A DNA stretch of 64,000 nt, taken from contig NZ_CP133020.1 in the NCBI RefSeq assembly GCF_030866825.1, forward strand, positions 1,240,001-1,304,000, read 5' to 3'. The notes below the pieces were generated by a model, which made no database searches, was not told where the DNA came from, and worked only from the letters and a program-made list of their open reading frames with translations. Position 1 is the stretch's first letter. Every line of letters begins with the position of its first letter. The translations under genes were made by a program, and so were the position numbers. This DNA comes from Rathayibacter sp. SW19. GTDB lineage: Bacteria > Actinomycetota > Actinomycetes > Actinomycetales > Microbacteriaceae. Below are positions 45,393 through 55,655 of the stretch, one piece after another.

Positions 45393-46508
45393 ATGAAAGG
45401 ACAAAGACACGCAATGAATGCGCCTCGGCCTCGGGTCATACAGCATTCATTTGGTTCACTTGGTTCGGGCGGCCCAATCGGCGCGCTAGGAAGAATACTG
45501 CGATCTGACCTTGCTGAGTCTTTTGAGTTTCGCCATGTGCAGCAGTCGAAGGCGGCGGGCGGTATTAGCCTGCGGCTGATCCGCCGGATGGCCGGCGAAA
45601 TGCATGACTTTCATCCGGACATGGCTCATATTCGGGGACTAGGCAATGAGGGATTTCACGGCGTGCTCGCCGCGCGAATAGCCAGAGTACCGCGGATTCT
45701 GGTCTCAGTCCACGGGTCCGTCGGAGACGTAGTGGCTGGCCGTGGATCGCTTCGCCAACGGCTTGTATCGCGCATCCTCGAGCCGATCACATTGCGAATG
45801 GCTACCGATGTCGCCGTGGTGTGCGAAGCTGCGCTCCACAAGCCAATCCTGCGTCATGTCGGCCACAAGATGGTCGGTGTGGTGCCGAACGGGGTAGACA
45901 TTCCGTCGATTTCGGCCACAGCACGAAATCAAACTAGGCGTGCGTTGGGGATTGCTTCCGATGACGTTGTCTTGATCATCGTAGCGCGGCTCGCACATGA
46001 CAAAGGCCATGCTAATTTGTTTGAAGCGCTCGAGGCCCTTCCTTGTGCCTGTACGGAGAATACTCACGTTCTCATCGTCGGGGACGGTCCTGATTCACAA
46101 TCGATTTCAATGCTCGCAGAGCAACTAGAAAGCGTGCGAGCGCATATGCTTGGACGGCGTCTGGACGTCGATAGTTTGCTCGCGGCTTCGGACGCGTTCG
46201 TCCTTCCCAGCCTGCACGAGAACATGTCAAATGCGCTTCTTGAAGCAATGGCCGCCGGGCTACCGGTCGTCAGCACTGCCGTTGGCGGCACCACCGAGGT
46301 AGTTTCCCGCGGCGGTGGCATTTTAGTTCCCGCAGGCGACCCTAACGCGCTTCGTGAAGCTCTCGAGCCGATACTGACGGATGCCAACCTTCGAAAAGAG
46401 CTTGGCGCGCAGGCCAGGCTTGTTATCGAGCAGCACTACACCACCCGGCACATGACCGCTGCGCTGGCGAGTGCTTATCGGCGAGTTCTGGAGCGCGAAC
46501 AAAAATGA
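45393..46508 (+). CDS. GT4 family glycosyltransferase
   Basis: 371 residues, GT-B fold. HSFGSLGSGGPIGALGRIL near the start, SVHGSVGDVVAG, PNGVDIPSI, the Rossmann-like IIVARLAHDKGHANLFEAL, VGDGPDSQSI and the donor-site motif SLHENMSNALLEAMAAGLPVV (E-x7-E). It would add one sugar to the growing polymer repeat unit inside the cell. ATG 45393 or 45414. ATGA overlap with the next gene. Confidence 0.92.
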   Translation: MKGQRHAMNAPRPRVIQHSFGSLGSGGPIGALGRILRSDLAESFEFRHVQQSKAAGGISLRLIRRMAGEMHDFHPDMAHIRGLGNEGFHGVLAARIARVPRILVSVHGSVGDVVAGRGSLRQRLVSRILEPITLRMATDVAVVCEAALHKPILRHVGHKMVGVVPNGVDIPSISATARNQTRRALGIASDDVVLIIVARLAHDKGHANLFEALEALPCACTENTHVLIVGDGPDSQSISMLAEQLESVRAHMLGRRLDVDSLLAASDAFVLPSLHENMSNALLEAMAAGLPVVSTAVGGTTEVVSRGGGILVPAGDPNALREALEPILTDANLRKELGAQARLVIEQHYTTRHMTAALASAYRRVLEREQK

Positions 46509-47737
46509 ACGCCAATCGTTCCGTGCCTGTGATCCTCCTTGGATTCACTGTGGATGACGATGTTGCTGCCGCGCTTTCGCAACGCAGCGCTGTGCTTGCC
46601 GTTCAGACGCACAATTTTGCCAAGAACTTGGTCCGCGCCCTCACGTCTACAGGTGTGCCGGTGAAGCTTATTTCGGTGTTGCCGATTCCAAATTATCCTG
46701 AGTACCCAAAGATCCTGATTCACTCCGGTGCTGTACATCAGGGCGGAGCCGCCGGCATATCGCTCGGATTCGTGAATCTGATGCTCCTCAAACATCTGAC
46801 CCGCTTCTTTGCTTGCATTACTCGCGGGCGCCGCTACGTGGGTAGGGTAAATCCAAAGGTCGTCATTGTCCACGGGGTTCATAGCCCCTTTCTGCTTTTC
46901 GCGAGCGTATTGCAAAAGTCACTTAGCACGCGAACATGTTTGATAATGACCGACCCACCCGGAGTTGTGCGCGAGATCGACGGCGTCGTGTCGCGGGCGC
47001 TGAAACGAATCGATCGAGTGATTGTCACGCGGCTGGCATCCAGATTTGACGGCGTGATTGCGCTCACCCCCCAGCTCGCGCGCGATTTTGCTCCGGGTGT
47101 CCCGGCACTGGTGATGGAAGGGTTCGCGGATGCTGGACTCGCCTTGCCAAGTCCGCTTCAGCGAAGTCGAGGGCGGGAACAACGAGTCTCTTACGCTGGT
47201 GGCATTAGTGAAGACTATGGTGTCCGGAACCTAGTGCTTGCCTTCATGCAGATCGAGGACGCCAAACTCCGCTTGGATTTATTCGGACGTGGCCCACTAG
47301 AACCATGGGTTCAGCAGAAATGCAGAGACGATCGTCGAATACGGTACCACGGCGCGCTTCCGCATGATCAAGTTATTGGGGAGTTGAGGCGATCTCAGAT
47401 CTTGGTGAACGCGAGGCCCGCCCACCAATCGTTCGTTCAATATTCATTCCCCTCTAAACTGCTTGAGTACATGGCGCTTGGGGTTCCCGTGGTCACGACT
47501 CGATTGGCCGGTATACCACGCGATTACTACCCATATCTCGAGCTTGTCGATGACGACTCAGTTGACGCTCTGACGAGAGCAATCCTCGCTGTCCGAACAG
47601 CTCCTGTGGATTGCGCCCATCGAGCACGGCTTGCTCAAGAATACGTCCTCGCGAAGAAGTCGATTACTGCGCAGGGTGAGCGGATTGAGAGGTTCCTGTC
47701 GCAGATAGCTGGCGTGGACTTGCGCGACACCGCTTAG
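46505..47737 (+). CDS. GT4-like glycosyltransferase
   Basis: 410 residues. N-terminal domain with PIPNYPEYPKILIHSG, IVHGVHSPFLLFA and IMTDPPGVVREI; C-terminal domain with RVSYAGGISEDYGVRNLVLAF, LFGRGPLEPWV, RYHGALPHDQVIGELRRSQILVNARPA and FPSKLLEYMALGVPVVTTRLAG. It is the last plus-strand gene of the locus, translationally coupled to the previous glycosyltransferase. Confidence 0.9.
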   Translation: MNANRSVPVILLGFTVDDDVAAALSQRSAVLAVQTHNFAKNLVRALTSTGVPVKLISVLPIPNYPEYPKILIHSGAVHQGGAAGISLGFVNLMLLKHLTRFFACITRGRRYVGRVNPKVVIVHGVHSPFLLFASVLQKSLSTRTCLIMTDPPGVVREIDGVVSRALKRIDRVIVTRLASRFDGVIALTPQLARDFAPGVPALVMEGFADAGLALPSPLQRSRGREQRVSYAGGISEDYGVRNLVLAFMQIEDAKLRLDLFGRGPLEPWVQQKCRDDRRIRYHGALPHDQVIGELRRSQILVNARPAHQSFVQYSFPSKLLEYMALGVPVVTTRLAGIPRDYYPYLELVDDDSVDALTRAILAVRTAPVDCAHRARLAQEYVLAKKSITAQGERIERFLSQIAGVDLRDTA

Positions 47738-48349
47738 TGGAGCGGCACAATCAGGAACGCTGAGACACCCATCCACGGATAGATGTCGCGGTCCTTATGA
47801 TAGCGATCGTGAAGAACCGCCGGCATATGGTACTTGCTGAGCCGGAACACGGCCGACCATGGTGCGGCGCCTGTAGGCATAGGTGGCTCCCGCAGCATAG
47901 AGTCGCGGTGCAGGCTGGTTGCGTTGCGTCAACCGTTGCGAGAAAATCGGTCGGACGTTTGCGGCATGCATGCGCTCCGCCTCGAATGCGACGCCCATAT
48001 CCGATCGGGATCGCCACCTTCACAGGTCACCAGAGCGGCCCAGAACGGTTCTTGCCGTGATGTCGACCTCGATGCTGGAGGCTGCTTACTGTCAGAACGT
48101 GCTGATGGTTAAGGACCTGAAGCCCGACTTCAGCTGCGAACATAGCGGGTCGCCGTCGCCATAGGAGGTCGCTTCGCTTGAGCTCCTGTGAGGATTCTGA
48201 TTACCGTATCGAAATACAATCCAAATCCCCGAAGGGTCACCGGTCGGCACTTTCCGATGACCGCTGACACAGCGCCCCTTCGATAACGCTGATACTCGGT
48301 GACCGCGATCGCGCGGCGCCGTTGCCTGACGGCACCATTGAGCCGATTT
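47738..48349. other. Convergent spacer with possible gene remnant
   Basis: 612 bp between convergent glycosyltransferase genes. On the minus strand, two short protein-like stretches in different frames can be read (GVAFEAERMHAANVRPIFSQ at about 47998-47940, and HDRYHKDRDIYPWMGVSAFL at about 47815-47755). This suggests a frameshifted remnant, but no family could be assigned safely. Confidence 0.4.
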
Positions 48350-49591
48350 TCATTCGGTGGTAGCTGCGGAATCTGCCACATGCGTAAAGGCCGCCGAATC
48401 GCGCAAACGCACGAGAAAGGCATGTAACGAATCACCATACTTCTCCGGTGAGAAATGGCCGCGCGCAGTTGACGCTATCGTCTCGGCATCGTAGTCGTAT
48501 TGGGTGGTGATCATTGCCGAGACGGCTTGGGCGAGCGCGTCAGTTGATGCATCGGCCAGCACTTTTGCGTTCACTCCATCGGTCAGATAATCGGATAGAT
48601 CGCTAGACATGTTAGTCATCACTGGTGTACCGAGAATGAGACTTTCTGCGACCTTGGATGGGAACCCCGCTCGCGTATATCTTTCGTCCTCGCGTTGCAA
48701 AACGGAAAAATGACTGTGGGCCACGACTTCGCGTGCTTGGTCTGCTGAGACGCGGCCATGAAACTGCAGACTGGGGTGATCAATTGAGACCGCAGCGTCC
48801 CGACCGATTAGCGAGGCCGCGACGTGTCTATCCACGCCAACTATGTCGATTCGGAGTTCAGTTTGACGTACTTCGAGATCTCGGCACATTAGCACCAAGT
48901 TGCGGACGGTCCGTTTGTCCTTTTGGCCAGGACTTCCAACGTAACACAAAGATAGCGGGCGATCTGGGAGGTGCGCACGACCCCGATCGATTCCGACACT
49001 AAAAAGCGGTGGAACTCTAAGGGTGGGCGATCCTTGGTGCGCAAAATGCTGCTCAAGGTAACGGCTGATGACAATGACGCCGGATGCGCGGCGGGCCATC
49101 AAGCGCATGGAAATCGCATTCGCGACTGCGAATGGACCAAATCGACCGCCCGGGAGGTGCGACGACTTTTGCCATTCGACCGCATCGATCACGAGGGGAA
49201 CATTGAGTCGTCGGGCCAATGGGATCAGTCTGAGAAGATAACCCAGGGATGTTCCGTACACCAGAATAGCGTCTGGCGGATCCTTCATCCGTTTGATCCA
49301 CGAGCTCGTTGACGCTCCCCAACTCAGGCCGCGCCAGACTCTGTGAATTCGGCGCCACGCGGGGTCAGGTATTTCGGCGAGCAATGTAAAGCTCTCAGCC
49401 ATCTCGGGTTGAGCTAGCCCACTTCGGTTCGGTCGACCGCCGGATCCAATCTGCACCTGGTCGCCCGCGTGGCGCAAGGCTCCCGCAATACCACTCATGC
49501 GTTGAGCATTGGCCGATGACGACGGATAATCGACGGGTCCAACATAGACTAGGCGAAGGGGTTGCTGACGAGGTTCTGATTCAAGCGCCAC
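48350..49591 (-). CDS. GT4 family glycosyltransferase
   Basis: 413 residues. LVYVGPVDYPSSSANAQRMSGIAGAL, YGTSLGYLLRLIPLARRL, VIDAVEWQKSSHL, SLCYVGSPGQKDKRTV and HSHFSVLQREDERYTRAGFPSKVAESLILGTPVMTN show a GT-B enzyme with the usual acidic donor-binding region, here in a less canonical form. The GTG start lies 11 bp inside the end of the wzx gene. Last gene of the minus-strand polysaccharide run. Confidence 0.88.
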   Translation of the reverse strand: MALESEPRQQPLRLVYVGPVDYPSSSANAQRMSGIAGALRHAGDQVQIGSGGRPNRSGLAQPEMAESFTLLAEIPDPAWRRIHRVWRGLSWGASTSSWIKRMKDPPDAILVYGTSLGYLLRLIPLARRLNVPLVIDAVEWQKSSHLPGGRFGPFAVANAISMRLMARRASGVIVISRYLEQHFAHQGSPTLRVPPLFSVGIDRGRAHLPDRPLSLCYVGSPGQKDKRTVRNLVLMCRDLEVRQTELRIDIVGVDRHVAASLIGRDAAVSIDHPSLQFHGRVSADQAREVVAHSHFSVLQREDERYTRAGFPSKVAESLILGTPVMTNMSSDLSDYLTDGVNAKVLADASTDALAQAVSAMITTQYDYDAETIASTARGHFSPEKYGDSLHAFLVRLRDSAAFTHVADSAATTE

Positions 49592-50948
49592 CTACAAGCG
49601 CCACCTTTCGGATCGTTGCGCGATAGCCGAGGACGGCTGCAGGGACAAGGAACGCAGAGTATGCGAGGATTCCGGCGAGAGGGATGCCTGCTAGCCCGAA
49701 GAGCGGGTAGAGCAATATTTTGAGCGGGATGGACACGAGCGCGAATAACGCCCAACCTGCGTACTGGTATCGAAGTAGACCTACGCTGTTCTGAACGCTG
49801 AAATACGGGGACGCAAAAGCCATGACCGTTGACCACAACACGAGGCTAAGAGCTAAGTCGAGTGGCACCGAATGGCCGTCCCCCAGCCACAGCGATGCGA
49901 TGAGATCACGCCCGAAAGTCAGGACTAGTCCGCCGAACAATACGGAGCCGACCGACAACCAGACCATGGTCCGTGTGGTTCGTTTGACCCAATCGGTGTC
50001 TCCGCGAGCGAGTGCCTCGCCATTTGCCGGCCACAGCGGTAATGCTACGAGCGTGATGGCAAGCCCGAGCAACGAAAAGAGTTTTGTCGTAATCGAGTAC
50101 TGAGCGACAGTCTTCAGGTCTGCTACATTCGCGACAATCAGATTGTCAGCGTTCAGGGACAATGAAGTAAGGATCGACAGGAAGAAGAACGCAAGCCCAA
50201 TCCGAAGCAGCGATCCGGCGGCCCCGGAAGACGCAGCGCGGAGGCTCGGCATCACATCTCGGTGACCCAACAAGTAGTAGCAAATGTTATTTAAGAGGAT
50301 CACACAGGGGCTGGCAAAAACGGCTGCTGCTATTACCAGCTCGTAACCGAGGTTCAAGTACGCGGCTGCATAGACGCTCAACACCGTAAAGACAGCGCCA
50401 GCTACCTGCCAGAGGTTACTTCTCCATGCCTGTTGAAATGCATACTGTACCCTCTGAACCAGCGACAGAGGGATCGTCAGTGCAAAGGCCGAAAGACACA
50501 GCCCGGCCACCAACTTGACTTTGGAAGAATCGAGGCCCGTGCTGTGACCTATGAATTGCGCCCAGTTCAGCGTTGGAACGACGATCCAGATTGCCGCAAG
50601 TAGGGCTAACGCGATTCCACCAAGAGTGACGTAGGCGGTGCTTATCAGGCGCTTTGCTTCGACTGAATCGCCCGACGCCACAGATGCCGCTAGTCGAGTG
50701 AGCAGTCCGTTACCAAGACCGAGATCGGCAAACATCGCCATCGAAGTGATCGACGCTACGATCATCCAAAACCCGAAGAGCTCTGAACCCAAGTAGTGCA
50801 GTGTTACTGGAATCGTTAGCAGCGGTGCTGCGAGGGTCAAGACCCGTGAGCCGAGGCCGGTCGCAATACCAAGAAAAAGGGCGTTAGTCCGCCTTTTCGC
50901 GACGGCACGCGTCTGATCGGTTCTCGGCGTCAACCTAATCCGGCTCAA
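49581..50948 (-). CDS. wzx: Wzx-type flippase / polysaccharide exporter
   Basis: About 455 residues from a TTG at 50948, which has gggg 8 bases before it; the frame runs upstream to 51176 but that part is not flippase-like. Twelve to fourteen hydrophobic segments, beginning LFLGIATGLGSRVLTLAAPLLTIPV and the family motif FGFWMIVASITSMAMFADLGLGNGLLTRLA. It would move undecaprenyl-linked repeat units across the membrane. Its end overlaps the following glycosyltransferase. Confidence 0.88.
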   Translation of the reverse strand: MSRIRLTPRTDQTRAVAKRRTNALFLGIATGLGSRVLTLAAPLLTIPVTLHYLGSELFGFWMIVASITSMAMFADLGLGNGLLTRLAASVASGDSVEAKRLISTAYVTLGGIALALLAAIWIVVPTLNWAQFIGHSTGLDSSKVKLVAGLCLSAFALTIPLSLVQRVQYAFQQAWRSNLWQVAGAVFTVLSVYAAAYLNLGYELVIAAAVFASPCVILLNNICYYLLGHRDVMPSLRAASSGAAGSLLRIGLAFFFLSILTSLSLNADNLIVANVADLKTVAQYSITTKLFSLLGLAITLVALPLWPANGEALARGDTDWVKRTTRTMVWLSVGSVLFGGLVLTFGRDLIASLWLGDGHSVPLDLALSLVLWSTVMAFASPYFSVQNSVGLLRYQYAGWALFALVSIPLKILLYPLFGLAGIPLAGILAYSAFLVPAAVLGYRATIRKVALVGGA

Positions 50949-51310
50949 TAACGGGCCCCCGATTGATGGTGTCTTGCAAACGCCCCCCTGACCGCCGCCG
51001 TATGTACCAAGTCGTAGACTTCCCACGATACTGCCCCGATCCGGGTCTGGCCGATACCGTGGCGGAGCCGTTCCAGAATGTCTGCTGATGCTCCCGAATG
51101 TTCTATGTCGCACGATGCGCCGACGTAGGTACTCTACCTTGGTCGGTATACGGCGGCCTGCCAATAGGTTTACCATCTGATGCCTGTCGCTTGCCGCGGC
51201 AATCGATATTCAGCGTGCCACGGGCAAAGAATCTGAACTATTGGCAGCAATTTGAATCGCGCGGCGCCGTCAGTTTGGCCGGAACCAAACGGGCACGGCG
51301 TGACAGTAAA

Positions 51311-52261
51311 TTACGGTAAGCTCGTGGCTTTCCGGTGCTCCACGTACCAGGCGAGAGTTTCCTCTAAGGCTGGCAGTAAAGCCGTGGGTTCTATGGTTGG
51401 GAACAGCTCACGGACGCGGCGGCCGTCAGCTTGTGACGCGTGCACATCGCCTATGCGCGGATCATCCATTTGCGCTTCGAGGCCGCGACCCAGGAGACCC
51501 TCTAGCAAGGAGATCAAATCGAGAAGCGTGGTCTGTGTGCCGTACGCGAGATTGACGGGATCTTGCGTATGAACTTGCGAGAGCACCGCTTCGTAGATTA
51601 CGTCGCACACGGTTTTTACATAGGTGAAATCTCGTGACTGCGTCCCATCGCCATGAACAAGCAGAGGGTCTCCGGCGAGGGCCGCTTCGATAAATTTGGG
51701 GATGACCGCCGCATACGCGTGACCAGCTGCCTGTCCAGGGCCGAATACATTAAAGAAGCGGAAGGCCAGAGCCTTCATTCCGTACGAAAATCCGTACGCG
51801 AGCGCATACCCCTCTGCAGCCTGTTTGCTGACGGCATACGGGCTCATGGGTCGCGTCCAGTCAAACTCGCTTTTCGGCAGAGTTGGATTGCTGCCGTAGA
51901 CCGAACTTGAAGATGCGACTACCACGTGTTCAATCCCTAGCGTGCGCCCAGCCTCGAGTACATTGAGCGTCCCGGTGGCATTTGCGTCGTGGCTTGGCCG
52001 CGGTGCCGCGACGGACCTAGGCACACTCGGGATAGCAGCCAAGTGCACAATCGAGTCTACGCCCGCCGCGACTTGAGCAAGTGTGTCTTGATCGAGTATC
52101 GAACCCTCGACGAACTTGACATCGGTGGACTTCAAGTTGGATCGAAATCCCGTGCTGAGGTCATCCAAGACGCGGACCTCGGTTTCCGGTTCGCGAGCAT
52201 TGATGAGCTTGACCAGGTTTGAACCGATAAAGCCGGCACCGCCGGTGATGAGAATACGCAT
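51311..52261 (-). CDS. NAD-dependent UDP-sugar 4-epimerase (GalE/WbpP-like)
   Basis: 316 residues from the ATG at 52261 (aaggaag site). MRILITGGAGFIGSNLVKLI, HLAAIPSVPRSVAAPRPSHDANATGTLNVLEA, SSSSVYGSNPTLPKSE, YAVSKQAAEGYALAY (Tyr-x3-Lys) and RFFNVFGPGQ identify it. With the dehydrogenase next door it may convert a UDP-hexuronic acid or UDP-GlcNAc-type sugar. The longer upstream frame belongs to no gene. Confidence 0.92.
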   Translation of the reverse strand: MRILITGGAGFIGSNLVKLINAREPETEVRVLDDLSTGFRSNLKSTDVKFVEGSILDQDTLAQVAAGVDSIVHLAAIPSVPRSVAAPRPSHDANATGTLNVLEAGRTLGIEHVVVASSSSVYGSNPTLPKSEFDWTRPMSPYAVSKQAAEGYALAYGFSYGMKALAFRFFNVFGPGQAAGHAYAAVIPKFIEAALAGDPLLVHGDGTQSRDFTYVKTVCDVIYEAVLSQVHTQDPVNLAYGTQTTLLDLISLLEGLLGRGLEAQMDDPRIGDVHASQADGRRVRELFPTIEPTALLPALEETLAWYVEHRKATSLP

Positions 52262-52328
52262 TGGTCTTCCTTGCCTAGATGAGCGTGGCTCTGCGACCGG
52301 TATGGGTTCGATCGCGCGAGTTAGGTGA

Positions 52329-53597
52329 TCAGAGTTTCGTGACAGAGTGGCCGACCAGAACATTTTTGGTGTCCAGGATTGGCACGTTGCTAGACGTGAG
52401 GTCACGTAAGTCGAGATCGTCATGATCAGTAACCAAAATCGCAACATCTGCGCGCGCGACAGTCTCTTGCGTGAGTTCCACCGACTCCACGTCATGCGGC
52501 CAACGATTCGCCTCAACGTGGCCGTCGACGGCGAGTACCTTGGCACCGTACTCATGGAGCAATTCGACAAGCCGCAGAGAAGGCGCTTCGCGAATGTCGC
52601 CAGTATTCTTTTTGTAAGCGAGCCCCGCAATTAGAACGGTGGAGCCGTTTAGCGCTTTGCCGTTTGTGTTCAGTAATGTCATGAGACGTTGCACCACGTA
52701 GTCCGGCATGTGGTCGTTGACGTCGTTTGCTAGCTCCACAAAGCGGAAGTTCTTGCCTAGCTTCCGGCGAACCTGCCACGAGAGATAGCTCGGGTCTACA
52801 GGCAGGCAATGCCCTCCCACCCCCGGTCCGGGGGTGAACTTCATGTATCCAAAAGGCTTGGTACTCGCCGCCTCAATCGATTCCCATAGGTTCACCCCGA
52901 GTTGGTGCGCGAAGACGGTCAATTCGTTGACAAGTGCGATGTTCACGTGGCGGAACGTGTTTTCGAGCAGCTTGGTTAGTTCGGCTTCCTTAGGGGAGCT
53001 AACCGGAACGGTCTGGTTGACGAGGTCGTCATAGAACCCGCGGACATGCGCGAGCGACTCTTCGTTGAGCCCCGACACCACCTTCGGAGTATTGACGAAG
53101 CCCCACGTTTTGTTGCCGGGGTCAATTCGTTCAGGGCTATAGCCGACGAAGAAGTCCGTACCAGCGGTAAGCCCCGAACCCCCTTCGAGGATGGGGACCA
53201 GTAGTTCTTCCGTAGTGCCAGGATAGGTGGTTGATTCTAAGACGATCGTTGCGCCCTTCGTGAGGTGCTCTGCGAGCGATTTCGCGGATTCCTCTATAAA
53301 GGTCAGGTCGGGGAGGCTTTCACGCAGTGGCGTCGGAACAGTTATGACCGCGATGTCAAAGTCTGCCGCGTCGTCATAGTCAAAGGTGGAGAGGTAACGA
53401 CCGGACGCGATTGCATTCTGTAACTGGTCCTGGCTGACGTCGTCAACGTACGACTTACCACGCAAGAGACTCTCGATGCGAGCCATATCAAGATCGATGC
53501 CCACAACGTCGTATCCCACTTCGACAGCACGCATTGCGACCGGCAATCCGACATATCCTTGTCCGACAATGACGGCTTTGTGGGGCTGTGCGATCAT
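52329..53597 (-). CDS. UDP-sugar 6-dehydrogenase (WecC/WbpA/UGD family)
   Basis: 422 residues from ATG 53597. N-terminal NAD domain VIVGQGYVGLPVAMRAVEVG, central helices with STTYPGTTEELLVPILE and YSPERIDPGN, catalytic Cys in GVGGHCLPVDPSYLSW, and C-terminal substrate domain AYKKNTGDIREAPSLRL. The YSPERIDPGN form is that of UDP-HexNAc dehydrogenases rather than UDP-glucose enzymes. It would make a UDP-N-acetyl-hexosaminuronic acid for the polymer. 67 bp separate it from the epimerase. Confidence 0.93.
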   Translation of the reverse strand: MIAQPHKAVIVGQGYVGLPVAMRAVEVGYDVVGIDLDMARIESLLRGKSYVDDVSQDQLQNAIASGRYLSTFDYDDAADFDIAVITVPTPLRESLPDLTFIEESAKSLAEHLTKGATIVLESTTYPGTTEELLVPILEGGSGLTAGTDFFVGYSPERIDPGNKTWGFVNTPKVVSGLNEESLAHVRGFYDDLVNQTVPVSSPKEAELTKLLENTFRHVNIALVNELTVFAHQLGVNLWESIEAASTKPFGYMKFTPGPGVGGHCLPVDPSYLSWQVRRKLGKNFRFVELANDVNDHMPDYVVQRLMTLLNTNGKALNGSTVLIAGLAYKKNTGDIREAPSLRLVELLHEYGAKVLAVDGHVEANRWPHDVESVELTQETVARADVAILVTDHDDLDLRDLTSSNVPILDTKNVLVGHSVTKL

Positions 53598-54175
53598 GAG
53601 ATCCAATCCGTGTTCTATTGTGCGAAAGCGCATGTCAAAACTATCAGAATGGTGAATCCCGGTAATGCGACCGACAGTGACTGTTGCTTATCTGGGGCGC
53701 AACTGAGTCGTTGCGCACAGCCGGTCCGAGTGTTTCGGCGCTTGGCGGCCGGCCAGAGTAGCCTAGTCGTGGTGCGGGGCGGCCTGGCACACGGACTCCG
53801 CGCGGGCTGGCGAGAAGCGGCGGGACAGGGAGTCGACAAACTGCCACGGTCGGGGAAGTGGCATTGCTCCTTGATACGGACGAATTCGAACATCCTGCCG
53901 ACGTGCGTTGCGGCCGCTGATCGATTCGCGCGCCGATCCTGGGTTTGATTGCACGCGGCCAGGCACGGACTAGGCTTCATCGTCGGCACGAAAGTATTGT
54001 CCGTGGTGAATCTGCGCAGAGCGCGACACAGTATCGGGAGCGCATACGGGTTCCGTCAGGCTGATGTATTTCCTGGGATATGTCGTCGTGGGGGGATTCA
54101 AACTGTCAGCATCAGCGCTCATCTATCTCCGCGTCGAGGAGGTCCTCGGGCAGACAGCGGAGGGCGTTGCCAGCA
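53598..54175. other. Gap between wzy-like and dehydrogenase genes
   Basis: 578 bp. A hairpin with 7-bp stem (53697-53703 with 53710-53716, gcgcaac/gttgcgc) lies about 100 bp upstream of the dehydrogenase. No open frame with family resemblance; the region may contain the promoter of the downstream run. Confidence 0.5.
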
Positions 54176-55360
54176 CTACCCACTCGACGGGGTTACAGCT
54201 GCTGCGGTCAACAAGGGAATCCGGGAGAACATGGCTAGAGTAAGCCATGCCGCTGGCGATAGGTCCCATTGACCCGACAGATACATGGGGGAGCTCACAA
54301 GAAGAATTGCGCCCACGAGAAGTGACCGACGTCCTATTGTTAGCCCCTTTGTCGCTGGGACTAACGCACTGACATAAAGCCCCAGGAAGGTGAGGACACC
54401 TACCAGCCCGAGACCGGTCGCGAATTCCAAGATGACATTGTGCGTGGCAACCATCGTTGGGTCAACCGCTTGAAATCCCGCCGCACCGACGCCTGCAATG
54501 AAATGTTGAGAGAAAACTTCGCGAGCAAACGGCCAAATCGTCAACCGGCCGGCTAGATCGCCCGTTGACCGGACGGAAATTGAATCGATCTCGTGCAGCA
54601 CGCCATCGGCGGCACCCGTAGCTATTGTCAGCGCGCAAACTGCCACCATAAGCCAAGCGGCCACAAGAGCACCCCTGACATGGTGAACCAGAATCCAAAT
54701 GGCGAGTAATACGACCGCTATCTCTGCGCCCCGCGTATTGCTGTACCAGATGCTCACAACTAAGGGCAGGATGCAAACGGCTAACCCGATGCGCACGACC
54801 CGGACCCGATACACTGACCAAAGCAGAACGATGACAGCCAGTCCGACGGCAAGTGCGTACGACAGGTAGTTTATGTTGACGCCTTCTATTCCGGCGCGGC
54901 TAGTCGATAATTCTGGCGCGGCGAGGATATCCGGGTTCTGCACAAACAGCAGGTATGCGCCAATGAGGCACCCAACGAGATAGCCCCAAGCGATGATTAC
55001 CAACTCTCGCTGACTTTTAATGGATCGAGTGGCCAAAAACAGCGCCGCAACCGCAAGTTGGTTCTTGATCGCCAATCCGGTTACGTCGGCATTGACGGCC
55101 CAGAGCTGAGATAGAACATACCAAAGAGTCAGTGCGATCATAAATACGTTCGGGGCATCTAGCCGGACCCACCGAAGCCGAGTCAGAAGGACCGCTCCGC
55201 AAATGGCAGCGCCCCACCGCAGAACGTAGTCGGGACTGCTAGCCGCAAACGCGGCGACGATCGCAATTATGATCGCGCGCCACTCCAACGTAGGCAGCTT
55301 GCGCTGACTGCCGACGTGCATGAGTGCCCGCTGAGGTAGTGTCGGAAATCTCGCACTCAT
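54176..55360 (-). CDS. wzy: O-antigen ligase/Wzy-like polymerase
   Basis: About 394 residues with ten or more membrane helices and a larger outside loop late in the sequence that contains GRLTIWPFAREVFSQHFIAGVGAAGF and THNVILEFATGLGLVGVLTFLG, the Wzy_C pattern. It should polymerise repeat units at the outer face of the membrane, using the product of the Wzx flippase. ATG 55360 was preferred to a GTG three codons upstream. Confidence 0.88.
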   Translation of the reverse strand: MSARFPTLPQRALMHVGSQRKLPTLEWRAIIIAIVAAFAASSPDYVLRWGAAICGAVLLTRLRWVRLDAPNVFMIALTLWYVLSQLWAVNADVTGLAIKNQLAVAALFLATRSIKSQRELVIIAWGYLVGCLIGAYLLFVQNPDILAAPELSTSRAGIEGVNINYLSYALAVGLAVIVLLWSVYRVRVVRIGLAVCILPLVVSIWYSNTRGAEIAVVLLAIWILVHHVRGALVAAWLMVAVCALTIATGAADGVLHEIDSISVRSTGDLAGRLTIWPFAREVFSQHFIAGVGAAGFQAVDPTMVATHNVILEFATGLGLVGVLTFLGLYVSALVPATKGLTIGRRSLLVGAILLVSSPMYLSGQWDLSPAAWLTLAMFSRIPLLTAAAVTPSSG

Positions 55361-55655
55361 ACACGACACACTATCGGTCTTGTTCGCTGGCCAGGGCCGA
55401 CTTGGCTACGTCCCCTGAAGTGGGAGGTCCAGAAACGTCCGCTGAAGAAGTCAGGGTGGAATCATTGCCCTATGAGCGGCGCAGGTGTTGCTGCCCGTGG
55501 ATCCGAGGCTCCAAGCGGCCGTTCGGCGATACATGGTGGAGTTGAGACAGTTGAAGAGGACGTCGCGCCGAAATATACGACCCCGCTGGCCGACCTCATG
55601 GACCGCGCTGACGCGAATCCGCGCTTCCGACAAAACCGTTGAAGTCAGAGTTGCG
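55361..55655. other. Divergent intergenic region
   Basis: 295 bp between the divergent wzy and DUF2510 genes; presumably holds their promoters. No clear boxes or repeats. Confidence 0.5.

Noticed and set aside
50949..51176. 76-residue N-terminal extension of the Wzx protein
   Set aside because: The text is Arg/Gly-rich and unlike flippases; the first helix follows a TTG at 50948 with a plausible ribosome site.
52262..52630. Upstream extension of the epimerase frame
   Set aside because: The Rossmann motif starts at the ATG 52261 with a ribosome site; the upstream part is antisense to the end of the dehydrogenase gene.
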